This document shows, piece by piece, positions 33,409 to 42,291 of a DNA stretch of 64,000 bases. Positions within the stretch are counted from its first letter, which is position 1; every line of letters begins with the position of its first letter. The stretch is from Pyrobaculum ferrireducens (GTDB lineage Archaea; Thermoproteota; Thermoprotei; Thermoproteales; Thermoproteaceae), in NCBI RefSeq assembly GCF_000234805.1, contig NC_016645.1, positions 968,391 through 1,032,390 on the forward strand, read 5' to 3'. The notes beneath the pieces are model-generated. The model did no database searches, was not told the origin of the DNA, and saw nothing but the letters and a program-made list of their open reading frames with translations. A program made the translations under genes and the position numbers.

Positions 33409-36400
33409 GTTCCCGTGCGGATCACGGAGGGCGTGCCGTAGGGCGCGAACCCACCCTCGGCCCACCACTTAAACAGCAGAGCTGGCCTCGGCCGGTACAC
33501 CACGGCCTCGCCGCCGTCTTCAACTACGTAGCTAAAGTGGATTATGGGCACTACCAGCGCGGGATCCCACGGCCATATATAGGAGGCCCTTATAATAACC
33601 CGCGGCCCATGTACCACTTCTACTAGGCTCCAAGATCCGCCTCTCTGGAAGTAAACGGCATAGCCGACGACAGGCCCATCTGCCGTAATTAACACATCGC
33701 CTGTCGTTGCGTTGAGTAGCTCAAACCTCGGCTCTACGAACATGTCTCTAAGCCTCACTCTTGCAAACATATCTACAGCGCCCCAGAAGTCTCCGATCGC
33801 CGCGAGTTGCGAAACCGAGTCGCTGGCCTTTAGGAACGACTTGGCGTTGCTGACTGTAGTCACGACGCACTTCCTCTCGTACTGCCTACCCCCCTCGCCG
33901 AAGGGCGTGAAGCCGTGGAAGTAGGGCACGCCGTTTACGTACAAATACGCCGTGATCAGAGTCTGCCAGGTGTTGGTGCGATTCGGTGTCTCGGTTCTGC
34001 CCTCTATCCTCAGCGAGGCGGACTGCGGCGGCAGGACGAAGAAGGCGAAGTGGGTAGCGCCGCGGGAGTCGACGAGCTTCAGTTGCACGGGTCCCACCCA
34101 GTCGGTCGGCGCAACGTAGTAGCCGACTCTGCCCAATGCCTGCGACTGGCATGCGTCCAGAGCCGTGTAGTCCCTATACCAGCCGTACCCCACGTAGGCC
34201 GCGTCGAGGGGCTCCCACCTCCTCTTGGGGATGTGGACGAGGAGATCCCAATTCGCCTTTTTAGCCCCCATGGCGCTGTCCACCAAGATACCCTTCTCTA
34301 CGTATATCTTCAAGTCTGTCTCGGTCTCGTTGCCGATGTAGACAACCAAGAAGGCGTAGCCCGCCCCCGGCAGTGCGGCGTCCGCCGTCGGGCCCGGCGC
34401 AGGTCCCCACAGCCGCACGTTGAGGTTCGACGCAGTGCAGATCGTCCCGTCGCAGGCGGTGGCCGGGACTATGAAGATGTACCACGGGCTCGTTGAGTTG
34501 GACGCCATCGACGGCACGCCCAGAGGCAGGGCGTCGGTCCAGCCGGCGGGATGCTCCTCCCCGCCCCCGTACTTCTCAAACGCATAGTTGTAGAACTTCC
34601 AGCTGACTCCTGAGGCCGTCTGCTGGTACAGCCTGCGTTCGTCTGTCGTGTTTTTGTATTGCGAAACTCCGTACACCTCGCTGAGGAGGGAGACGGAGTG
34701 GGGGCCGGGCACAGGGCATGAACTCTCGATATCGAAGTCTCCGGTGCTCGGATTGAAGGCCCAGCACTGGAGGTTGTAGTAGTGGTCGAAGAATATGTAG
34801 GGGTCTCCCACCGCCGCAGACATGAAGTCGAAGAACGCCGTGCGGCCACTTATGAAAGTTTCGCTGGGCACTATCCAGTCCACCAGCCTCAGCTTGTTGA
34901 TGGGGAACTGAACGCCGCCCTGGGGGCCGACTTTGGCGTAGCCTACCCACGTCCCGTTTACTTTAGTAAATACGTGTTGCGAATACACGCAGTGGAATAA
35001 CGTGTTTTCCTGCTCGCACGGATTGGGAGGCGAGAACCATGCCGTCTGCAACGTGCTGTGGCTACCGTCTATTCCGAAGCTCACGCTCGTAAACCTAGGC
35101 CCCCTTATCCAGCCTGCTGTAGCAAGACCGTCGCTTTCATAAGCGAGCTTCCCCTCGGCGCCAGCCTCCTCGTATACTCTCGACAAGAGGTTGCCCGCGC
35201 CGTCCACGGCCCTCGGCCTCGTGACGCCGCTCCCTATCCAAGTGCTTTTGCTACCCGTCCTCACAAGCCAGGTAACCGCAACGGAGAGCCCGTAGGCGCT
35301 ACCCAGCGGCGCGTCGAGCTCCATATCGCGAGAGGCGAAGTAGAAATCCGCCACTTTTACGATGAGGTAGGGGGTCAGGCTCACGCCGGTTCTCTGGGCT
35401 ATGCTCGCCAGCGTGTCTTTCCAGACCCACCTGTCTCCCACCCACGTCGAGTTGCCCACCATGTCAATCAGAAAGCAACCCGGAGGACCAGGACATGCAT
35501 CTCTTAATTCACTTTTCATTACGACTCTGGAGACGTAGAGCGGGACAGGCTTCGGAGCAGACAGGCTCACGGCCCCCCAGTCTGTAGGAGATACATGGCC
35601 AGATATCGTTATTCTTGAGTTGAAGGGTTTGTTGGATACCCAACTCAACCTTTCTAAAACCGGATCCGCGTCTGTGGACACGCCGATTCTCGGGTACAGT
35701 TCGTTGTTGTGCCAGTCGGTGTAGTACCAGGAGTTAGGCACGGTGGCATTGGCCCCTCCGTACCTTACCACGGATCCCGGGCTGTATCTGTCTATTATAA
35801 GCGCCTTCCAGAGGGTGGGAGCGGAGCCGCTCTTCACCACGTTTTTGCTTGGCTCGTATCTGTTACACGACGGCCATGTACTCGCTGTGGGCTTATCGGT
35901 GCAGTACCCCCTAACCTCCACCGGTCCCACATTAGGCATCCACTCGTACTGGGGGAGATCCGGCAGTCTATTGGCTCTAAACGTCGTCTGGGAGCTGTAG
36001 AAGGCGCGGTCATGCGGTACGGTGAAGGTAATCGTCCGGGATACGCGGTCGGGTTCTCCGATCTTTTTGTAGAAGACGCCGTGCTCAACCCAGCAGTAGC
36101 CGTTGTAGCAAAGCCTCGCTTTGCAGTAGTACTTGTCAAAGGTCCACGACTGGTCGGGGTTGTAGTACTCTACAGATACGGAAAACGACAAGTCCCTATC
36201 CCATACAGCGCTACCGGCCACTCCCCAAACCGCAACTTTGGAGGAATTCAGAGCCCTGATCCCCCAGATGATGGCTGTCGAGTCGCCAGACCAGCTATAG
36301 CCGACGGAGGCGCCCGGGTGCAGAATGGTCGCAGTTGACATGTCGAAGGAGGCTGTCACGTCGTAGGGCGAGGCCAGCGAGGCGTTTGCGTAATTGGTAC

Positions 36401-36491
36401 AGTTTACGTTCTCGACCACAACTGTGTTCTGCGCTTGTGCCAGGTAAGCCACAAGTAAGGCCAGGACCAGCAGTCCGAGTGTGCCCCTCAT
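33405..36491 (-). CDS. Giant exported protein (1028 residues) of the appendage locus
   Basis: The product begins with a Sec-type signal peptide, MRGTLGLLVLALLVAYLAQA, with cleavage likely after AQA. The long remainder is rich in Tyr, Trp, Ser, Thr and aromatic beta-strand patterns, with many N-x-S/T sequons and about twenty cysteines. No transmembrane anchor was seen at the C-terminus and no domain was recognised. Size, secretion and place in the locus suggest an adhesin, sheath or tip protein; this is inference. An upstream in-frame extension (to 36578) lacks a signal peptide at its front, so ATG 36491 is preferred. Confidence 0.75.
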   Translation of the reverse strand: MRGTLGLLVLALLVAYLAQAQNTVVVENVNCTNYANASLASPYDVTASFDMSTATILHPGASVGYSWSGDSTAIIWGIRALNSSKVAVWGVAGSAVWDRDLSFSVSVEYYNPDQSWTFDKYYCKARLCYNGYCWVEHGVFYKKIGEPDRVSRTITFTVPHDRAFYSSQTTFRANRLPDLPQYEWMPNVGPVEVRGYCTDKPTASTWPSCNRYEPSKNVVKSGSAPTLWKALIIDRYSPGSVVRYGGANATVPNSWYYTDWHNNELYPRIGVSTDADPVLERLSWVSNKPFNSRITISGHVSPTDWGAVSLSAPKPVPLYVSRVVMKSELRDACPGPPGCFLIDMVGNSTWVGDRWVWKDTLASIAQRTGVSLTPYLIVKVADFYFASRDMELDAPLGSAYGLSVAVTWLVRTGSKSTWIGSGVTRPRAVDGAGNLLSRVYEEAGAEGKLAYESDGLATAGWIRGPRFTSVSFGIDGSHSTLQTAWFSPPNPCEQENTLFHCVYSQHVFTKVNGTWVGYAKVGPQGGVQFPINKLRLVDWIVPSETFISGRTAFFDFMSAAVGDPYIFFDHYYNLQCWAFNPSTGDFDIESSCPVPGPHSVSLLSEVYGVSQYKNTTDERRLYQQTASGVSWKFYNYAFEKYGGGEEHPAGWTDALPLGVPSMASNSTSPWYIFIVPATACDGTICTASNLNVRLWGPAPGPTADAALPGAGYAFLVVYIGNETETDLKIYVEKGILVDSAMGAKKANWDLLVHIPKRRWEPLDAAYVGYGWYRDYTALDACQSQALGRVGYYVAPTDWVGPVQLKLVDSRGATHFAFFVLPPQSASLRIEGRTETPNRTNTWQTLITAYLYVNGVPYFHGFTPFGEGGRQYERKCVVTTVSNAKSFLKASDSVSQLAAIGDFWGAVDMFARVRLRDMFVEPRFELLNATTGDVLITADGPVVGYAVYFQRGGSWSLVEVVHGPRVIIRASYIWPWDPALVVPIIHFSYVVEDGGEAVVYRPRPALLFKWWAEGGFAPYGTPSVIRTGT

Positions 36492-36525
36492 GGCGGCTCC
36501 CTCCGAAGCCTTGGAAAAAGCTTTC

Positions 36526-37281
36526 TTACTGTATTCCGGGCCACTGAGGAGTAGGCGTGTCGTTCGTCCTCTCCCCACCCTGCCGCGGTATGGAGAGGTA
36601 GGAGGTAAGGTTCTTACAACCGAGGAAGACGGTGGTGGGGTAGTCCACTACGACGACGCCGACGGCGCTCCTTGTGGTCAACACGTAGAGCCTAGAGTAG
36701 GTGCCGTTGGTGACGTAGGCCCACTCAGCCTTGTCGAGCCCAAACAGCCAAGACAACTTGACTACGTTAACGCTGTTCCACCTATCGACGGCGGATAGAA
36801 TCGGTCTGCTCTGCCGGTACGTCTGGTAGAGGTAGTCGGTCCAGTTCCACGCCGTTGGCGCCACGGCGTACACCTCAAACCACGGCGCCGGGTTGAGGGG
36901 GTATTTCACATCTATTTCGTAGAGCACGCCGGGCTCCCCATAGGCCTTGGCCGCGTAGAGGCTACACCTCGTGACGTTCAACACGGCGGTATATATGTAG
37001 TACTTGGCCTCCCCCTGCAGTTTATATGCCACCGGCACCCCCACAGTGAAGACCTCCCCTCTGGTAGTCGTCAAGTTCACCAAGACGTAGTACGAAACTC
37101 CCGCGTTTCTCCTGTACACGCCGAGGGAGTCTGTGAAGAAGTAGTCCGTGGCATTCCTCTTCGCCGCGTAGAGATCGGTCGCGGCGTTCAGCGGCTTCAT
37201 CTGAGTGGTGTGGAGCGCAGTATACAGGACAACTGCGGCCACAAGGGCCAGGGCGATGAAGCCGTAGGCCGTCGACCACAT
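36526..37281 (-). CDS. Hypothetical membrane-anchored exported protein of the appendage locus
   Basis: 251 residues. One N-terminal hydrophobic helix (YGFIALALVAAVVLYTAL) and a large exported beta-rich domain with sequons (NAT, NLT, NVT, NGT) and few cysteines. It lacks the class III site. It begins two bases after the upstream minor-prepilin gene and ends 34 bases before the giant exported gene. Perhaps a minor subunit or assembly partner; function unknown. Confidence 0.65.
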   Translation of the reverse strand: MWSTAYGFIALALVAAVVLYTALHTTQMKPLNAATDLYAAKRNATDYFFTDSLGVYRRNAGVSYYVLVNLTTTRGEVFTVGVPVAYKLQGEAKYYIYTAVLNVTRCSLYAAKAYGEPGVLYEIDVKYPLNPAPWFEVYAVAPTAWNWTDYLYQTYRQSRPILSAVDRWNSVNVVKLSWLFGLDKAEWAYVTNGTYSRLYVLTTRSAVGVVVVDYPTTVFLGCKNLTSYLSIPRQGGERTNDTPTPQWPGIQ

Positions 37282-37283
37282 AG

Positions 37284-38396
37284 CTAGCCCTCTCTACACA
37301 CCCTTTCGTATTTTACCGTAAACCTCGCGTTCATGGCGCCGTCGACTGCGGACTTGAAGTAGACGTCGGCGGTGTCGCCGCCCCACGTTAGGCTGACCGA
37401 GCCGCAGTGCCCGCTAGCCTTCACCACGGTCCCGTTTAAGCTCACCTCGTTGTGGCACCACCCTCTTATCCTCTCTAAATGCCACCTTCCGTCGTACCAC
37501 AGCCGCCACACCTCGTCGTAGTACAGAGCAAAGCCGTCGGGCGGATCACAACGCTGGCAGTCCTCCCAGGCGAGCAGGTAGTCTAGGAGCGCCCCCTTGT
37601 TGTCCACGTCAAAGTACGAAACTGGGTTGACGTATATCCTCGCCCTTGTCGAGCCCGCGCTCCAGTAGGCAGTGAGGTTGAACACCTTCAGCGCCGTGGG
37701 CCTGTAGTCGTCCGGATCGCTCCCTTGCAGGAGGATGTAATTGGAGCCGGAGACCGCGGACTCCGTCTTGACGATAACGGTTTTACGGACCTCCATCCGG
37801 GGCAGGCTGGAGTTGCCGGGGAAAACAGCCTCTACGTAGTACGTGCCTTCGGGCGGCGGCTTGACGTCTATACAGACCCAGAACCACGTATTCGCGGTTT
37901 TATAGGCTGAGCGTGGTCCCCATATCGAGGCGGTAACGGGCAGGGCGATTTGACCCCAGCCGTCTGAGGCGTCCACGAAGACGCATCCCGTGCGGCAGAA
38001 GGCGCTTGTGTCCAGCGCCAGTCCCGGCCTCCCGGCGACGAACTGGCCGAACCTCGACGCCGAACCGTCGCAGGATACGTAGATGATGCCGTCGACTACC
38101 CACAAGTACATTTCGCCTACGCATGTGGCGTTTTGACCCGGCGCCAGGGGGTAGCCTCCGAAGTACGCCCAGCCGAACCTTGCCAGTTGTCTACCCGCTG
38201 ACTCTACGGCGGCGTACGAGTCGTACTGCTTGACCACGTAAGGCCCCACAAGCTTAAAGGCGCAGTCGGAGCATGTGGGCACCTCCGAGGGGCCCTCCCT
38301 CACCGGGTAGAGTTGTGTTATTATGGCCACCGCCATTGCCATTAGCCCGGCGAAGATTGTGATGTCTCTAAGCGTTGTCAACCCCCTCATGGACAT
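37284..38396 (-). CDS. Prepilin-like protein with class III signal and large exported domain
   Basis: 370 residues. The start MSMRGLTTLRDITIFAGLMA shows Arg-Gly followed by Leu-Thr-Thr and a hydrophobic helix, the pattern cut by archaeal prepilin peptidase; the same RGLTT begins the major pilin 1.5 kb upstream. After the helix comes a domain of about 330 residues with eleven or more cysteines (CSDC, CRTGC, CQRC), far larger than a pilin head. It is likely a minor or tip pilin. Two ATGs (38396, 38390) are possible; the second gives an ATGA overlap with the preceding gene. Confidence 0.65.
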   Translation of the reverse strand: MSMRGLTTLRDITIFAGLMAMAVAIITQLYPVREGPSEVPTCSDCAFKLVGPYVVKQYDSYAAVESAGRQLARFGWAYFGGYPLAPGQNATCVGEMYLWVVDGIIYVSCDGSASRFGQFVAGRPGLALDTSAFCRTGCVFVDASDGWGQIALPVTASIWGPRSAYKTANTWFWVCIDVKPPPEGTYYVEAVFPGNSSLPRMEVRKTVIVKTESAVSGSNYILLQGSDPDDYRPTALKVFNLTAYWSAGSTRARIYVNPVSYFDVDNKGALLDYLLAWEDCQRCDPPDGFALYYDEVWRLWYDGRWHLERIRGWCHNEVSLNGTVVKASGHCGSVSLTWGGDTADVYFKSAVDGAMNARFTVKYERVCREG

Positions 38397-38836
38397 CTGT
38401 ACTGCACCACCAGCCATCTCCCCTTCGAGGCTACGTTGACCGGAACGCAACTGGGATCCACCCTGGCGTCAAAAGGCGGGGGGCACCAGAGTCCCGTGTA
38501 TGGATCGCCAATTCTTACAGGTCTTCTGCCGTAGAGCTCGCATCTATACCCACCTGGATAGACATAAAACTTGGCGACCAGCACGCCAGGTACGCCGACT
38601 CCCTGGCGGAACTGCTCGGCATCGGGGCCCACGTACTCCATCATGTAATACCTCGTGTGATTGTATCTGTCAATCACGGCGTATACATACAGCGACCTAG
38701 TGGGTACGTTGTCCCCGGGCTCGGCCGGCGCCTCGATGTACGCGGAGGGGAGGTAGGGCCTCGCCACCAGCGCCGCGAATAGGAACAGGGCCGCCAGCCC
38801 TGTGATAAAAACAGATGCCGATATGAAATCCTCCAT
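38387..38836 (-). CDS. Hypothetical membrane-anchored protein of the appendage locus
   Basis: 149 residues. An N-terminal hydrophobic helix (ISASVFITGLAALFLFAALV) and an exported domain with five cysteines, including CELYG, WCPPP and QYRCP. No class III site. It overlaps the next gene slightly and begins 36 bases after the coiled-coil gene. No family recognised. Confidence 0.62.
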   Translation of the reverse strand: MEDFISASVFITGLAALFLFAALVARPYLPSAYIEAPAEPGDNVPTRSLYVYAVIDRYNHTRYYMMEYVGPDAEQFRQGVGVPGVLVAKFYVYPGGYRCELYGRRPVRIGDPYTGLWCPPPFDARVDPSCVPVNVASKGRWLVVQYRCP

Positions 38837-38872
38837 GGAAAAAGGGAGGAGGGGATGGAAAAACCTTAGAGG

Positions 38873-39844
38873 TTATTCAGACTGCCGCCTCCTAACGTAT
38901 ACAACGGCGCCAATGACGCCACCTAAGGCGATGAGCAACATTGGTATCAGCCACCCCGTCCCGTTGCCCTCCTCCTTGGCGCTGAGCTGTGACTGGAGCT
39001 GCGCCAGCTGAGACTGGAGCTGGCTCACCTGCAAGGCGTGTGTTCTGTTCAGCTCCTCCATCCTCTTCAGGAGCGCGTCCTTTTTAGACAAGATGTCGCT
39101 CAGCCTCTTCTTCAGATCTTCAATCTCGTTGTTCTGGGCTTGGATCTTTGCGTTCAGCGCAGTTATCAACTGCTCTCTTTGTTTGAGGAGCTCCTCAAGC
39201 TTCGTCTTCTCATCACTCAACGTCTTCACCTTATCTGACAGCTGCTGCAGGAGATTCCCTAGCGCGGTGCTGTTGGCGAGGGCTCTGCCAAGCTCGGCTT
39301 TTATCTCGTCAAGCGTCCGGACCAGCCGATCGTACTCCACGTAAAGCGATGTGTTGCCCGGAGGCACCTTAACCACAGTCTTCGTACTTAAGTGGAGATA
39401 CCACCCCTCGGGAGCCATTTCGGAGAAGTTGCCCACCGGCGTCGTGAAGTTACCTGTAGCGTTGGCAAGGTTCACCAGCCCCACATAGGCCGCTAAGCGA
39501 AGGGGAAGCCACTTTAGCCAGAGCCACACACGTCCATCGTGCGAACAGTATATGTTTGACCTCACCAACACGCCGCCCTCTATTGGGGTTATGTTCAGCG
39601 GCTCGACAGACACATACCTGCAGACCTGAGATATATATGTCAACGCCGCCTGCGCCTCTCTCCCATCTCCTCTAAACTCTATGCCATCCTGTATGTAGTA
39701 CAGCGTGGTCGCGCCGTAATATTCCACAAAGTGTGTAGCGTTTAGCGGGTAGGCTGCGGCTAGGTAAGCATGCGGTGGATGCCAGCTGATAAACTGCGCC
39801 AGTGCCAGACCTGTAGCGATTAGAAATACTAACCACCAATTCAT
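38873..39844 (-). CDS. Exported coiled-coil stalk protein with C-terminal membrane anchor
   Basis: 323 residues in a clear order: signal peptide (1-16, WWLVFLIATGLALA), a globular exported domain (about 20-165) with two cysteines and sequons, a long coiled coil (about 170-290; LSDEKTKLEELLKQREQLI and similar heptads), a Gly-rich joint, one membrane helix (WLIPMLLIALGGVIGAVVYV) and a short basic cytoplasmic tail (RRRQSE). This layout suits a stalk or tether on the cell surface, as in some archaeal envelope proteins. Not a pilin. Confidence 0.72.
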   Translation of the reverse strand: MNWWLVFLIATGLALAQFISWHPPHAYLAAAYPLNATHFVEYYGATTLYYIQDGIEFRGDGREAQAALTYISQVCRYVSVEPLNITPIEGGVLVRSNIYCSHDGRVWLWLKWLPLRLAAYVGLVNLANATGNFTTPVGNFSEMAPEGWYLHLSTKTVVKVPPGNTSLYVEYDRLVRTLDEIKAELGRALANSTALGNLLQQLSDKVKTLSDEKTKLEELLKQREQLITALNAKIQAQNNEIEDLKKRLSDILSKKDALLKRMEELNRTHALQVSQLQSQLAQLQSQLSAKEEGNGTGWLIPMLLIALGGVIGAVVYVRRRQSE

Positions 39845-39891
39845 GACTGGGGGGAGCTGGGGGTTGAAAAAACTTTGAAAAATTGTTTGAC

Positions 39892-40359
39892 TTAAGAAAT
39901 CCCCGCAGATACTACACCTTTTGCTATTTGTACGGCTTTGCCAGTGCCGTCGTAACCAATAATTACATACACATACTGCGTACCTGGACTCAGCTGCGCG
40001 CTAAATCTACACGTAGCCGACTGCCCAGCCACCAGCTGTAGCTGGCTTGGCTGTATGCCTGTTGAGACGCTCCCACCACTCGCCTTTGCACATGAGCCTT
40101 GGGTTATCGTCTGCAACGTCGGAGAGCCGGCCTGCCCATACTGAAGGGCGAGGCCTTGTAGCTTGCCGTTTAGCACCTCGACTGTTACATCAAAACCCCC
40201 TCTGTCGGCTGTAGCTATTGCGTTAGCTCTCAGGGCCTCGGCCGCGGATTTTCCAATTTGTTGAAATGTCAACGCGCCTATTACGCCCACAATTATGAAG
40301 CCAGCGGCTATCAACAGCGCCTCCACAGTTGTTAACCCCCTGAACTTGTGTTTAGGCAT
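39892..40359 (-). CDS. Type IV pilin precursor (probable major pilin)
   Basis: 155 residues. The leader MPKHKFRG ends in the class III cleavage site, followed by the hydrophobic helix LTTVEALLIAAGFIIVGVIG that packs the filament core. The C-terminal domain is small, beta-rich and has two cysteines that could form one disulfide (GSCAKA, ATCRFS). Length and layout fit archaeal T4P pilins such as those known to form Pyrobaculum filaments. ATG 40359 fits a leaderless start behind the TATA at 40377-40391; ATG 40371 would add four residues. Confidence 0.85.
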   Translation of the reverse strand: MPKHKFRGLTTVEALLIAAGFIIVGVIGALTFQQIGKSAAEALRANAIATADRGGFDVTVEVLNGKLQGLALQYGQAGSPTLQTITQGSCAKASGGSVSTGIQPSQLQLVAGQSATCRFSAQLSPGTQYVYVIIGYDGTGKAVQIAKGVVSAGIS

Positions 40360-40376
40360 ATCACGGCTCATCTCAA

Positions 40377-40391
40377 GGGGGAAAAATTTTG
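40377..40391 (-). promoter_or_regulatory. Possible separate promoter of the major pilin
   Basis: Minus-strand CCAAAATTTTTCC lies about 20-30 bases before ATG 40359, in one of the few gaps (56-68 bases) of the locus. A private promoter would allow much more pilin than assembly proteins. Confidence 0.4.
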
Positions 40392-40427
40392 GAAATCCTC
40401 TTTTCCAACAACTCCGCCTAACCTGTT

Positions 40428-41627
40428 CTAGAGGAGTAGTTGAAGACCTTGTTGTAGTGCCATGCCGACGGCCCCTCCCAGCGTTGTGGAGTGGTGTATC
40501 CCCAGCGCCGATAGGAAAATCGCGATGTAGCTCGCCGCTATCAGCGACATGGCTTGGGACACCACATGTTTAACCACATCGTAGGGGGGAGGGGTGAAGA
40601 AGGGGTTGTAGCCGCTCTCCAGGCCGGACAGCGCCTTAGCCGCTGTGGACACAGAGTAGGCGAGTATGCCCACAGCCGCGATAAACAACGCGAAGTATGC
40701 CGCCGAGAGCTTCACAGTCTTCTTCACTGCGACGTTTTCCATGTCTACCACCGTCTGGATGTACTCCACGGCCTTCACGGCGGCGGCGCCGCCGGCCTCC
40801 ACGATGGCGCGGTACATCGACTTAGCCAAGACGAAGTATCTTGATGGTATGAAGTAGCCGTAGGCAATCTTGGCGGCTACCCTAAACCTCCCAGACAGCC
40901 TCGCAACGATGAGGTCGGGAGGCGCCCCCTCCTTGAGCATAGCCGCGGCGGCTCTAAGCATTGGGGGCACCTCCTGTCTTATCCTAAACCACCACAGCTT
41001 GTCCTTAGCCCTAAGCCAGGCGGTGGCCGCGGCGCCGAAGGCTAAAAACGAGGCCACTGGAGACGCGAGTAGACCTGCGATAGCCGCGGCGAGGGCTCCC
41101 AGGGGTAGGGACCACTCGTAGGTCTTCCACAGCGACAAGTCCCTCGGCGTCGTGGCCACGGCCGCGGCCCCCGTCGAGGCTGTGACTCCTAGAATCAACA
41201 GCAACAGGTAGGTGGGTTCTATACTCAAGACGCCGATGGCCCACATGAAGAGGAGGAATAGCGGGAGTAGAAACAGCGCGCCCAGCGCGTTGACTAGAGA
41301 CTCATATATACGAAGCCTAGCCTCGATTCTAGACACGGCGGCGGATCTAGACGACTCGAGGAAGGAATGTACTAATATAGACCTGTCTACGCCAGCCTCC
41401 TCCTGCGCCAAGGCGTATCCAAAGTGTCTGGCCACCTCCAGCCTATCCTCAAGGAAGAGGGCAGACGGCGACGGCATTAGAGAAGCCACAAATAGCCTCC
41501 TGCTCTCCTCCTCATCCAGCTCAGCTGTGTTAAGCGCGGTGTATTTCAAAGCCTCGTTGCCAGATACGACGCCTAGATATGTGGCGAAGACAGGAACGGC
41601 GGCTAGGTAGAAATCCTCACGGCGCAT
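40428..41627 (-). CDS. Type IV pilus/Tad platform membrane protein (TadC/GspF-like)
   Basis: 399 residues with about seven hydrophobic segments and T2SF-like helical cytoplasmic blocks (VPPMLRAAAAMLKEGAPPDL). The arrangement suits the inner-membrane platform that couples the ATPase to pilin insertion. Archaeal platform proteins often contain two such blocks; here the N-terminal block is short, so half of the usual length may be missing or diverged. It sits between pilin and ATPase genes, as expected. Confidence 0.72.
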   Translation of the reverse strand: MRREDFYLAAVPVFATYLGVVSGNEALKYTALNTAELDEEESRRLFVASLMPSPSALFLEDRLEVARHFGYALAQEEAGVDRSILVHSFLESSRSAAVSRIEARLRIYESLVNALGALFLLPLFLLFMWAIGVLSIEPTYLLLLILGVTASTGAAAVATTPRDLSLWKTYEWSLPLGALAAAIAGLLASPVASFLAFGAAATAWLRAKDKLWWFRIRQEVPPMLRAAAAMLKEGAPPDLIVARLSGRFRVAAKIAYGYFIPSRYFVLAKSMYRAIVEAGGAAAVKAVEYIQTVVDMENVAVKKTVKLSAAYFALFIAAVGILAYSVSTAAKALSGLESGYNPFFTPPPYDVVKHVVSQAMSLIAASYIAIFLSALGIHHSTTLGGAVGMALQQGLQLLL

Positions 41628-41656
41628 GGAGAGGGGAGACGCGCCGTGGAAAAACC

Positions 41657-41998
41657 TTAGATTAGGTTGGAGAGCACCTCCCGTATGTGGGCGAGCTTCC
41701 CAGCCTTCTCCACAGCCGCCGGCAACTCCCTCACGGCCTGTGCCGCCGAGGCGCCGGAGGCCACCCGGCGTATGATGTAGTTCACAACCATGTCTATGTG
41801 TTTATCTAGATCCACAAGCCTCGCCGCGAGGCGCCAGTCCTCGGCCTCGAGCCAAATGCCGTGTCTAGCCAGCTTAAGCACAGCCTTCCACAGCCTCGAC
41901 TCCCTAACGCCAAGTTCCTTCGCCAACTCGCAGAGCCACCGCGCTGTGTGTACGGTAAAGCCCCTTCGCACGGCGTCCTTCTCCACTTTGCACATCAC
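41657..41998 (-). CDS. Hypothetical soluble helical protein of the appendage locus
   Basis: 113 residues, mainly helical (RWLCELAKELGVRESRLWKAV). No membrane segment and no known domain. The start ATG overlaps the stop of the preceding gene by four bases, and the end is 29 bases before the platform gene, so it belongs to the operon. It could be a cytoplasmic regulator or an ATPase partner. Confidence 0.55.
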   Translation of the reverse strand: MMCKVEKDAVRRGFTVHTARWLCELAKELGVRESRLWKAVLKLARHGIWLEAEDWRLAARLVDLDKHIDMVVNYIIRRVASGASAAQAVRELPAAVEKAGKLAHIREVLSNLI

Positions 41999-42261
41999 CT
42001 CGCCAGGAGGAGCAAGGCGAGTTTAACCATGGGATCGTCGCCTCTGCTCCTCAGGGCCTCGATTAACACCTCCCGCGGAAGGCAGTGGATAACCTTGGCG
42101 GCCAACTCCTCAGGCATCTCCGCCAAGGCCGTCGCAAGGTGGGTCGCCCAGGTCTGCTGGCCCGCCTGCCGCGTCGAGTGGTTCGAAACCTCTACGCCGC
42201 TTTGCAGAGCCGAGTCGCCCCCCGTCTGTATAAGCTCCGCCAAGTTCCGCCTCTTAATCAT
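41995..42261 (-). CDS. Hypothetical small protein of the appendage locus
   Basis: 88 residues, soluble, helical C-terminal half (EELAAKVIHCLPREVLIEAL). No family recognised. It begins 30 bases after the ATPase gene and overlaps the next gene by four bases. The N-terminal third is of low complexity (Gln, Ser, Gly), so the true start may be later. Confidence 0.5.
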   Translation of the reverse strand: MIKRRNLAELIQTGGDSALQSGVEVSNHSTRQAGQQTWATHLATALAEMPEELAAKVIHCLPREVLIEALRSRGDDPMVKLALLLLAR

Positions 42262-42291
42262 AGCCCGGTGTACAGCCTAGGCAGAAAAATA

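Noticed and set aside
33915-36338. Several plus-strand frames opposite the giant exported protein
   Set aside because: They are Arg/Pro/Gly-rich with no signal or domain, while the minus-strand frame has a signal peptide and sequons. Treated as shadows.
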